Assembly (NCBI GenBank): GCA_013216015.1
Contig: JABSOI010000038.1
Location: forward strand, 1 to 61,881
Source: Alteromonadaceae bacterium
Lineage (GTDB): Bacteria > Pseudomonadota > Gammaproteobacteria > Enterobacterales > Alteromonadaceae
Reading direction: 5' to 3'
DNA: 61,881 nucleotides
The notes below the pieces were generated by a model. It was not told where the DNA came from and did no database searches. It was given only the letters and a program-made list of their open reading frames with translations. Below are positions 28,160 through 35,993 of the stretch, one piece after another. The translations under genes and the position numbers were made by a program. The first letter of the stretch is position 1. Every line of letters begins with the position of its first letter.

Positions 28160-29167
28160 TTAATTTACCTTTACCTTCCCGGTACTTTTTCTGATAATTA
28201 ACTCATATGGAAACACATCACGTAACCTTGGAGAAGGGTTGTGGTCAATAATGTTAACTAAGTTGTTTACTGCTTTATTGCCAATTTCGAAAGCGGGTTG
28301 TCTTATCGTCGTAATTGGCGGTTCAATATACTGAGCAACCGTAATGTCGTCAAAACCACTTATTGAAATGTCATCTGGGATATTCAGACCTAATTCCTTA
28401 GCGCTATGGATTGCACCTATAGTAACATGATCACTGAAACAGATAATCGCCGTTGGCTGAGAGTCCATTTCCATCAACTGTTTAATGCCATCAACCCCAG
28501 TCTCATAAGTATAACCTTCCCCCACTAACCAGTCTTTGTTGAATAGTATATCTTCTTCAGATAAGGCTCGAATAACGCCACTGAATCGGTCTAAATAAAC
28601 TTGGCTAGTTCTTTGACCAGAAATAATGCCAATTTTGGTATGCCCTAACTCAATTAAATGCTGAGTCATTGCACGAGCCGCGCCAAAATTATCGAGCTCT
28701 ATAAATGGAAATTTGTGATCAGTAATACGATCACAAACACTGATCATAGGCACATTTATACCTAGCTCTTCGTCTTCAGCAGAAAAAGGAAAAGTGTGGT
28801 TCAGCTGAATTAAGCCATCAGCCCTGCCGTTTAGTGCCATAGCTGCGTATTGATGTTCTATCTCAGGATCACCCGCTGAATCACCCAATAATACGTTATA
28901 GCCTAACTGTCGGGCTCCATGTTCAATCCCTTCAATTATTTGCATAAAAAATGGATTTCGTAAGTTGGGAACCACGACAACAATAGTATTAGACTTACCA
29001 CGCTTGAATCGTGTCGCCATCCAATTTGGTCGATAACCGGTTTCCTTCACCGCCTTCATCACTTTTTCTCGTGTCTGAGGTTTCACTAATTCAGGATGGC
29101 GCAGTGTACGATTAACGGTAGCTGTAGAAACACCTGATAATCTACATACTTCTTTAATATTACTCAT
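28160..29167 (-). CDS. LacI/GalR-family transcriptional regulator
   Basis: 335 residues. The N-terminal HTH is NIKEVCRLSGVSTATVNRTL (3-22) with a hinge segment RPNWMATRFKRGKSNTI, followed by the periplasmic-binding-like effector domain (VVVVPNLRNPFFMQIIEGIEHGA, LIQLNHTFP, GHTKIGIISG, ISISGFDDITVAQYIEPPITTI). LacI proteins bind palindromes with a central CG; nine copies of such a palindrome (TGTTATCGATAACA-like) surround this gene, and no other LacI gene is visible. It is therefore the best candidate for the local repressor, with a sugar or sugar derivative as inducer. No copy lies before its own start, so it may not autoregulate. It is followed leftward by no co-directional gene. Confidence 0.93.
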   Translation of the reverse strand: MSNIKEVCRLSGVSTATVNRTLRHPELVKPQTREKVMKAVKETGYRPNWMATRFKRGKSNTIVVVVPNLRNPFFMQIIEGIEHGARQLGYNVLLGDSAGDPEIEHQYAAMALNGRADGLIQLNHTFPFSAEDEELGINVPMISVCDRITDHKFPFIELDNFGAARAMTQHLIELGHTKIGIISGQRTSQVYLDRFSGVIRALSEEDILFNKDWLVGEGYTYETGVDGIKQLMEMDSQPTAIICFSDHVTIGAIHSAKELGLNIPDDISISGFDDITVAQYIEPPITTIRQPAFEIGNKAVNNLVNIIDHNPSPRLRDVFPYELIIRKSTGKVKVN

Positions 29168-29250
29168 ACTTAACTTTTAATAAGCCTTATATTTAAAAAA
29201 CCCAAATCATTATACGCTAAATAGCCCACATGTGAATGAATGATATTGGT

Positions 29251-29307
29251 AACATACTCAAATCACTTCAAATTGCATCATTTAACTGGAGTGTATTTGA
29301 GTATGTT
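29251..29307. other. Long hairpin between MFS and LacI genes
   Basis: AACATACTCAAAT (29251-29263) is a perfect inverted match to ATTTGAGTATGTT (29295-29307), and the stem continues inward with CACT/AGTG after one mismatch. It lies downstream of the leftward MFS gene, in the leader of lacI. There is no T-run. It could stabilise the MFS message or act as an unrelated operator. Confidence 0.5.
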
Positions 29308-29373
29308 TACGTGGCATTCATTAAAAATCACCTGTAGCGATTAACGATATCAACGAACCCCATTATAACTTCC

Positions 29374-30729
29374 CTATTCAATGGCAAGTTCCTCGATCCC
29401 ATCAAGTTTTTCTGGCCCCGCCTCTAATGCCTCTAATGCCTCTAATGATTTACCTTTGGTTTCTGGCATAAGAAAAATAACGAACAATAGTTGGAAAATC
29501 ATCATAAAGCAGAAGAAACTAAAAATGTAATAAGGTGAAACTTGGCTTAGTACCAAGGGCATACAAAGAGTAATAACAGCAGCGCCAATCCAATGGATAC
29601 CACATCCCCAAGAACTACCTTTCGCCCTAAGATGGTTAGGGAAAATTTCGGCAATAAAGACCCAAATAACCGCACCTTGACCAACGGCATGCGAAGCGAT
29701 GAATGCGAAAATAAACAGCACCACAACCAAACCGCTTAACTGGGCGTAAAACGCATAAGCCACCACAGCAAGAGAGATAATGTAGCCTACAGAACCAATA
29801 AGCATCAGGGGTCGACGCCCCACCCTATCAATTAGATAAACACCCAACATAGTAAAAATAAGGTTGGTTAACCCTATTCCAGCTGAAGATAACAAGGCTG
29901 AGCTGGAATCTAGCCCAGCCAGTTCAAATACGCGCGGCGCAAAATAAATAATAAAATTAATGCCGGAAGCCTGATTAAAAAACGCTATCATAAAGGCTAA
30001 CATCAGTGGCATTACATTAGTTTTGGTAAACAGCGCCGAACTACTTGCCTGACGTTGGCTTGACTTAATTTGATGAATCGTTTGCTCAATATCCTCAACA
30101 CTAGGCAACATATTGCTTAAAACCTGCCGAGCTTTCTCTTCAGAATTTCGATATAGCAATAACCACCTTGGGCTTTCCGGAACCTTGCTTACCAAGATAA
30201 GAAATACCAAAGCAGGTACCGTCTCAACTGCTAACATCCAACGCCAATCTTCTGGGCTGATACCTGACAGCATATAGTTTGATAAAAACGCGATAAGAAT
30301 GCCGAACACAAGTTGAAATTGATACAAAGCGACTAAACGGCCCCTATACTTAGCTGGAGCAATTTCTGATATATAGGCAGGAACTGCGATTGAAGACGCC
30401 CCTACCGCTAAACCACCTATAAAGCGGAAAAAGGAGAACGTATAAGGATCAGGGGCTAAAGCGGAACCTATTGCGGAAACCAAAAATAAACAACCAATTG
30501 CGATCAATGTTGGCTTTCTACCCCATTTATCACAAGGCAAATTGCCCGCTAGCGCCCCCAATACTGTTCCCCATAGCGCTGACGACATTATAAATAGGCC
30601 GTGAAATAAGGGAGGTGTTTTCCAGAGAACTTGAATGGGTTGATCTGCACCCGATATCACGGCGACATCAAATCCAAAAAGGAAGCCCGCCACCGCCACG
30701 GTGATAGACCAAAAAAAGACCTTATTCAT
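29374..30729 (-). CDS. MFS sugar porter
   Basis: A 451-residue inner-membrane transporter with twelve predicted helices. Sugar-porter signatures are all present: FGFDVAVISGA after helix 1, DKWGRKP between helices 2 and 3, RGRLVALYQ, PESPRWLL before the central loop, DRVGRRP, and PETKG near the C-terminus. It resembles proton-coupled hexose/xylose carriers. In this locus it would import the monosaccharide released in the periplasm. No operator palindrome was found directly before it. It sits between the LacI gene and the Gfo/Idh pseudogene, all leftward. Confidence 0.92.
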   Translation of the reverse strand: MNKVFFWSITVAVAGFLFGFDVAVISGADQPIQVLWKTPPLFHGLFIMSSALWGTVLGALAGNLPCDKWGRKPTLIAIGCLFLVSAIGSALAPDPYTFSFFRFIGGLAVGASSIAVPAYISEIAPAKYRGRLVALYQFQLVFGILIAFLSNYMLSGISPEDWRWMLAVETVPALVFLILVSKVPESPRWLLLYRNSEEKARQVLSNMLPSVEDIEQTIHQIKSSQRQASSSALFTKTNVMPLMLAFMIAFFNQASGINFIIYFAPRVFELAGLDSSSALLSSAGIGLTNLIFTMLGVYLIDRVGRRPLMLIGSVGYIISLAVVAYAFYAQLSGLVVVLFIFAFIASHAVGQGAVIWVFIAEIFPNHLRAKGSSWGCGIHWIGAAVITLCMPLVLSQVSPYYIFSFFCFMMIFQLLFVIFLMPETKGKSLEALEALEAGPEKLDGIEELAIE

Positions 30730-30780
30730 AATTTAGTTTTCCTTCTGATTAATAGTGATTGGCTTAGTTAAGCTATTACT

Positions 30781-31395
30781 TTACTTCGCCATATCAAGCT
30801 GCTGCATAACAAGCAGGTTATTTTCGATAAACAGTAAGTCGTATTCATCCAACTCGACCGGTTTCCTAACCAGATCCGCTAAAAACTCAAACGGCTCATT
30901 GATTGGATAACCGGTTTTCGGCCACTCAAATAAACCTATTGTTAGCTCCACTGTGCCAGGATAATTCGTGACTGCTAGGTATGTTTATTTGCCCTGTTCG
31001 GCCATAAACCAGCAGACCTTTGTGCTGAATTGGCCAGTTCCAAGACGCCATCAATATTGCCTGAACGTTATTGTAATAAAGCAAAGCACCGCATCATCTT
31101 CTACATTTGGATATAGTTCAGGTTTATACTGATTGAATTGCACGTATACCCGTAATCATTCAAAATGCAGGTTTTGAAGCGTTTTAAAAGATTATCTACT
31201 ACGTTGCTTTCAATCCCAATAGCCCGCTATTGCTCAATCAAGCGCCTTTTAGATAAACTTTCAAATTCACCTCAAATTCCCGCATCTTGAATGACCACGG
31301 GTATAGATGTTTTCAAGCATTTCCCCCTTCGTAAGCCAATTCAGTAGGTTTAGACCCTAGCAAGCAAAATCCATCAAAACGCCACCGCAATTTTG
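30781..31395 (-). pseudogene. Gfo/Idh/MocA-family oxidoreductase, C-terminal part, frameshifted and split by a MITE
   Basis: Reading leftward, 31395-31306 gives a LMDFACxGLNLLNWLTKGEM-like segment. After the inserted element (31145-31305), the frame resumes as YKPELYPNVEDDA, then in shifted frames as ILMASWNWPIQHKGLLVYGR and EYDLLFIENNLLVMQQL, ending at stop 30781. These segments match the C-terminal domain of periplasmic-type Gfo/Idh/MocA dehydrogenases. At least two frameshifts, an internal stop and the insertion inactivate it, and the N-terminal NAD domain is missing. In related loci such enzymes reduce or oxidise keto-sugars. Its loss suggests the pathway here is altered or complemented elsewhere. 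Confidence 0.75.
31145..31305. repeat. TATACCC-family MITE, copy 1
   Basis: 161 bp with perfect TATACCCG/CGGGTATA ends (TA-type duplication likely). Inverted subterminal segments CATTCAAAATGCAGG and GCATCTTGAATGA follow. It is the same length as, and differs at only about four positions from, 56544-56704. It interrupts the Gfo/Idh pseudogene, proving insertion into a gene. Confidence 0.9.
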
Positions 31396-31398
31396 GCA

Positions 31399-31431
31399 CC
31401 CCATGAACTTATACAACATAAGTTCATGGGG
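31399..31431. terminator. Strong hairpin downstream of TBDR 2
   Basis: A perfect 14-bp stem CCCCATGAACTTAT / ATAAGTTCATGGGG with a 5-base loop lies about 45 bases after the stop of the leftward receptor. There is no clear U-tract, so termination is likely but not certain. Confidence 0.55.
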
Positions 31432-31476
31432 GCTTAAAACGGAACGACTTAACTTAAGCCGCTACTTGGCACGTAT

Positions 31477-34400
31477 CTAGAATTTATAGCGAGCAAAAAG
31501 ACTAAACTGCCTGCCATGTGTTTGATAACGATTGGTTGCCCTTATACTATCAGTTCCCCAAGGATCCACCCAATATTTGCGTCTTACTTCATCGGTTAAG
31601 TTATTAACACTAACCGAGACACGCAGGTTTTTGGTGAATGAGTAATGCGCGGTGAAATCGACACTTTGTACCGAGTCTAACTTTATTGCGTTAGTCAGAT
31701 TTTCCCCTAAACTACTCGACTCAGTTTGATAACGATAAGCGAGTCGTAGGTTAACGGGATAACTGTCATAGTACAGCACAGTATTAAGGGTATGTTCTGC
31801 AAAGCCATTCGGCGGCAGTGCGAAGTTAGTACAAATACGACCACTGGCTTCTGGCTCTTCGATAAAACATGACGAACCATTTGGGGTTGCGCCATTTCCA
31901 TCTAGGTAGACACGATTAAACTCATTGTCAATATCAGACGACAAATGGGCATAGTTAGCCGTCATGCCCAATCCAGAAAATAAGCCAGGTAAGAAAGTAA
32001 ATGCCTGAGAATAAGATAATTCAATGCCGGTAATAGTTGAACTACCATTATCGTTTTGTGGCTCCTCAACAAGGAAAGTAACAGGGTCACCACTGGTGGA
32101 ATTCAATACCAACTCGCGCTGGCCTGATACTAAGAAACCATCAACCTTTTTAACAAAAACACCGGCACTTAATGACAGGTCCTTAGTGGGATACCATTCA
32201 AGGGCTAAGTCTACCTGAGTTGACTCTATCGCTTGAAGCGCAGGGTTACCGGTCTTACCGGTAAGCATAAATACATCGTCTCCGGTGTCGCCATCCTCGG
32301 TCTTACTTGTTTTAAGCTCTGTTGTTTTACCCAGGGCTGCAAATAGTGGACGAGACATCGCCTTGCCTATAGCAAAACGCACCAATAGATCATCCATTGG
32401 CTCAAGGACAATATTAAGGCTCGGGAGAAAACTGTTATAATTTGTTGTTTCTGCCACTAGGTTATAGCCGTCATCCCAACCTGCTAGTTCTACATCAGTC
32501 ACTTCACCATTTTCATCGGTTTCAATGGTGTATCCAGGTGTCACTACGTGAGCGGTGGTTTCAGTTCTAACGTATCTGACCCCCATATCACCTCTAAAAG
32601 GTATATCACCAATTTGACCTTCAAAATCAACCTGCACATAAGCGCTAAATGACTCTTCATCAACATCGTAAGTTTCAACGATTAAGTCACTCGCCCAAAT
32701 GCTAGGAGCCTTTATCTCTTCGTTACCAAACCTATTTTCTAAAATGCCGCTAGCATTTAGCACTGGCCATTGTGTTAGCCCGCCAACACCCGGCATAAAT
32801 TCGCCAAAAGGAAACGCTTCATACATGTACTGCTGAGCAATATCAATAGAATCTGCTACGTTGCCATCTCTATCAAATGCTCCTTTCCCTTGGAATAGTT
32901 CAGTCTCGCGCGATTTCGCCTTGGTGCGTTTTGATAAGCGAGCGCCAAATTGAAGATTGGTAATGATACCGTCGTCAAAGAATCGAGACATACCAATTTT
33001 GGCCGCAGTGAGCTCATCATCTTGATAATTTTTTAAGTAACTAAGTGTAACGGGCGCAAACTCCCCAGCGTTAGTCCGAGTCCCCCAGGTAAGGTCATCA
33101 GGATGAATAACTTGCGCACCAGGATTTTGATAATCAAAGCCAGTGAACAAGGGAATATCATTGTTATCAAGTTCATAATTCCAGGCAATACCTTTAGTCA
33201 TTACTTTAGCCGTTGTATTATAGCCATTTCGTGACGCATTAGAGTAGGACACATCCGCTTCTAGGGTCCAATCGTCATTGATATAATGCTCAACATTTAA
33301 ACCGAGTATCGTGCTGTCATAGTCTTCCGTCAAGTCGACGCCGGAGAACCTTGGACTACCACCCGTGAGATCGTAGCCAGTTACTAATGCACCATTGATA
33401 GGATCACCCGCTTGGGTGTACGCTGAACCAATGTCATCGTCAGACGTCGTTACGTTTTGATATCTTGTTGGGCCAACGTAAATAAAGTCAGCTCGACTCA
33501 TCTTACCTTCACGTTTACTGCGTGCAAAAACAGAATCGAATGTGAACAATGTATCTTCAGACGGTTGCCACTGTACAGTAAATGCCCCGCCTAGCCGTTC
33601 GTTGACAAAGGCATCTGCCTGCTGGAAGTTATTCTTATTGTAGAAATCAACCGTGCCGTCACCATTGAGATCACCAAAGCCTTTTGGGCTATTAATGTCT
33701 CTTTGGAATATAGGTCCTGTAGGTTGACTTGAAGGATTGAATATCGCCTGGCTAACCATTGGCTGGCTTTGATAGGCAATTGCCGCTGAAAAACCTAAGG
33801 TGTCATTATTAAATTTATCGATAAAGGTTAATGAAGCCGCCTTACCATTGGTCTCAACTTCAGGACCATCAGGAACATCGGCGCGCATATATTTTGTGTT
33901 AAACGAGAATACTCGCTCTTGTACTTCTAACGGTCTAGCCGTTTCTAAATTAACTGTGCCTGCCAAACCACCTTCGATCATCGAAGCATTGGTCGATTTA
34001 TCAATTGAAGCTCGACGGAGTATTTCACCTGGAAATAGACCAAGAGATACACCACGACCGCCTTGTTCTGAAGCAACTTCACGGCCATTAAATGTTGTCA
34101 GGGTTAAATCTGAGCTAAGACCTCGTACTAATACCTGCATGGGTTGGCCGCGATCTTCAGTAATGCCAACACCGGTTAATCTTTGTAACGATGCAGCAAT
34201 ACTATCATCCGGCAGCTGCCCGATATCTTCTATCGTTATCACTTCCTTAAAATTATTGGCCATCCTTTTTATAAAGGCCGATTCTTGCAACGAATTACGC
34301 GTACCCGAAACGATGATTGTCTCTAAGTTTTCATCTTTTCTCTTATTTTTTTTGCTTTCCTGATTAATCTCTACGTCTGCATCTTTATTATCTATTTTTG

Positions 34401-34491
34401 TTTCCTGACTAATCGCATGTGCAGATATCATCACGGAAGATGCTAAACATAGCTTGATCGCTAAATTTAATTTGTTTAATTTCATTTTCAT
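31477..34491 (-). CDS. TonB-dependent outer-membrane receptor 2 of the glycan locus
   Basis: 1004 residues. Signal peptide (MKMKLNKLNLAIKLCLASS...AHA), ETIIVSG motif (57-63), plug domain with EVITIEDIGQLPDDSIAASLQRL, VLVRGLSSDLTLTTFNGREVA and EGGLAGTVNLETARPL, and a C-terminal barrel ending QFSLFARYKF with the terminal Phe favoured by the BAM machinery. It is a paralogue of the receptor at 18921, sharing plug sequence and the loop Cys pair (SSCFIE...RICTNF). Two receptors of one type may take up differently sized or sulfated fragments of one polymer. A palindrome (site G) lies 151 bases upstream; a hairpin follows the stop. Confidence 0.93.
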   Translation of the reverse strand: MKMKLNKLNLAIKLCLASSVMISAHAISQETKIDNKDADVEINQESKKNKRKDENLETIIVSGTRNSLQESAFIKRMANNFKEVITIEDIGQLPDDSIAASLQRLTGVGITEDRGQPMQVLVRGLSSDLTLTTFNGREVASEQGGRGVSLGLFPGEILRRASIDKSTNASMIEGGLAGTVNLETARPLEVQERVFSFNTKYMRADVPDGPEVETNGKAASLTFIDKFNNDTLGFSAAIAYQSQPMVSQAIFNPSSQPTGPIFQRDINSPKGFGDLNGDGTVDFYNKNNFQQADAFVNERLGGAFTVQWQPSEDTLFTFDSVFARSKREGKMSRADFIYVGPTRYQNVTTSDDDIGSAYTQAGDPINGALVTGYDLTGGSPRFSGVDLTEDYDSTILGLNVEHYINDDWTLEADVSYSNASRNGYNTTAKVMTKGIAWNYELDNNDIPLFTGFDYQNPGAQVIHPDDLTWGTRTNAGEFAPVTLSYLKNYQDDELTAAKIGMSRFFDDGIITNLQFGARLSKRTKAKSRETELFQGKGAFDRDGNVADSIDIAQQYMYEAFPFGEFMPGVGGLTQWPVLNASGILENRFGNEEIKAPSIWASDLIVETYDVDEESFSAYVQVDFEGQIGDIPFRGDMGVRYVRTETTAHVVTPGYTIETDENGEVTDVELAGWDDGYNLVAETTNYNSFLPSLNIVLEPMDDLLVRFAIGKAMSRPLFAALGKTTELKTSKTEDGDTGDDVFMLTGKTGNPALQAIESTQVDLALEWYPTKDLSLSAGVFVKKVDGFLVSGQRELVLNSTSGDPVTFLVEEPQNDNGSSTITGIELSYSQAFTFLPGLFSGLGMTANYAHLSSDIDNEFNRVYLDGNGATPNGSSCFIEEPEASGRICTNFALPPNGFAEHTLNTVLYYDSYPVNLRLAYRYQTESSSLGENLTNAIKLDSVQSVDFTAHYSFTKNLRVSVSVNNLTDEVRRKYWVDPWGTDSIRATNRYQTHGRQFSLFARYKF

Positions 34492-34641
34492 TTTCTCTAA
34501 CTTCCCCTATATAACTAGAATGTGTGATTTTTTGGCGCTGAAAAACTTTGCTTATTTTTATTATGGCTATTCTGGCTAGCATCACGTTTATACTAAATTC
34601 AATGTAATATAACAATTCCAGCAATCAATTATGATAGTAAA

Positions 34642-34655
34642 TGTTATGGATAACA
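34642..34655. promoter_or_regulatory. LacI-type operator, site G
   Basis: TGTTATGGATAACA: perfect arms, with one changed base in the CG centre. It is upstream of TBDR 2 on the minus strand. No convincing -35/-10 pair is visible. The rest of 34492-35010 contains no gene, only AT-rich sequence and a CCCTTATTAATAAAGGG hairpin near 34850. Confidence 0.6.
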
Positions 34656-35010
34656 TTTGCAACAAAATAAACAAAATAAAGATTAAGTGCTAGATAACAG
34701 TCACTTATAAAAACAATGATAATCAGCACCCATCCAGAATACGAAAAAACATGAGGGTAAGTAACATGTAGCCCTCAAATAGAGACTCTAAAACCAATTA
34801 GAACAAAAACCCCAACCATCTAGTCTGGTGCAAATATGTCAGTGAAGAATCCCTTATTAATAAAGGGCTCTAGGAGGGATTTCCTAGGTATAAGAACAAA
34901 AAACATCCTACAAATATAAGTTGAACCACCATACCCCAACCAAGAAAACACACCTTTACCTTTATGTTCAATACCTTACCTATCATTCACTTAAAGGGAA
35001 AACAGCAGCG

Positions 35011-35052
35011 TTGACCAGAGCAAACTTACCACATACAATGTTATCGATTACA
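35011..35052 (+). promoter_or_regulatory. Sigma-70 promoter with LacI-type operator, pgi
   Basis: -35 TTGACC (35011-35016), 17-base spacer, -10 TACAAT (35034-35039), operator TGTTATCGATTACA (35039-35052) beginning on the last -10 base and ending 33 bases before the pgi ATG. It is the template for the decayed copy at 22585. Confidence 0.85.
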
Positions 35053-35085
35053 TTTAAGTCGATAAACATTACAAAGATCCAGCAC

Positions 35086-35670
35086 ATGTTAACCGGTTCA
35101 GCCCAGTGGAAACAATTAGCAGCACATTACCAAGATGTTGAACACATTCATATGAGAGATTTGTTCAAAGAAGATCCCAAGCGATTCGCTAACTACTCTA
35201 TTACTACCGCAGGCATAACCTTAGATTATTCTAAAAATAAATTAACCGAACAATCGTTACCCTTGCTCATTGAACTGGCTAAAAGTGTTGACCTTGAACA
35301 ACGCCGCAGTGACATGTTTAACGGCTTACCAATTAACCTAACAGAGAAACGCCCGGTATTGCACACCGCCTTAAGGAACTTTTCAAACAAGCCCGTATTG
35401 GTTAACGGCCAAGACGTGATGCCTGATATCAGAGCAGCATTAGCCAAAGTAAAAAACTTTGTTAATAATATTTCCTCTGGTGAAGTTAAAGGATACACAG
35501 GTAAAGCATTTACCGATGTCTTTAGTATTAGTATCGGTGGCTCATTTTTAGGCCCGAAGATCATGTCAGAAGCGTTAAAACCCTATCAACAGAAACAATT
35601 AAAAGTGCATTTGATCGCAAAATTGTCAGTATTATTCAAAACATCGTTAAAAACGTGGCCTGCCTCCTAA
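35086..35670 (+). pseudogene. pgi: Glucose-6-phosphate isomerase, N-terminal third only
   Basis: Start is ATG 35086 (MLTGSAQWKQLAAHYQ), 33 bases after the operator; the longer open frame from 34921 runs through the promoter and is spurious. The first ~180 residues are an ordinary Pgi N-terminus: HMRDLFKEDPKRFANYSI, RPVLHTALRN, MPDIRAALAKVKNF, and the substrate-binding FSISIGGSFLGPKIMSEALKPY. After LKVHLIA the sequence departs from the family and stops 13 codons later, against a usual ~550 residues, so the catalytic C-terminal domain is missing. A fragment of another gene follows. The operator shows it once belonged to this regulon. Confidence 0.85.
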
Positions 35671-35714
35671 TTTATCTTAACGTTAAACAAAAACTAAAAA
35701 ACGAAAAGGAATGA

Positions 35715-35933
35715 ATACAAAAAGCCGTCATAGAAGGCGTGAAATATTTTGAAGGTATGGGTGTGGTTGAATTTGAGCCCCACAACTCAATCAGTGAGAA
35801 GTTGGCGTACATTTCTCGTCTGCAGGAGCGCAACAAAGTGATACCGCCAATGCCAGAATTGAAATATCCCAGAGAGCCATGGAGCATAGGTGGCTTTCTG
35901 GGCGTTGAAGTTAAAACAACCAGGTTAAAATAA
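35715..35933 (+). pseudogene. C-terminal gene fragment of unknown family
   Basis: An open frame without a proper start. It reads IQKAVIEGVKYFEGMGVV, then FEPHNSISEKLAYISRL, then PELKYPREPWSIGGFLG and ends at 35933. It has the composition of a conserved enzyme C-terminus but I do not recognise it. It joins the broken pgi at about 35620-35710, suggesting a deletion fused two genes that lay in the same direction. Confidence 0.4.
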
Positions 35934-35993
35934 CTGGATTATTATTGGGCTCTCTGGAGATAAAGTTTTTACACAGATCAGAATGTGAAAATA

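Noticed and set aside
33800-34363. A 187-codon plus-strand frame opposite TBDR 2
   Set aside because: It is the antisense shadow of the conserved plug domain and does not resemble a protein family.
34921-35085. N-terminal extension of pgi to 34921
   Set aside because: The extension runs through the -35, -10 and operator; homology to Pgi begins at 35086.
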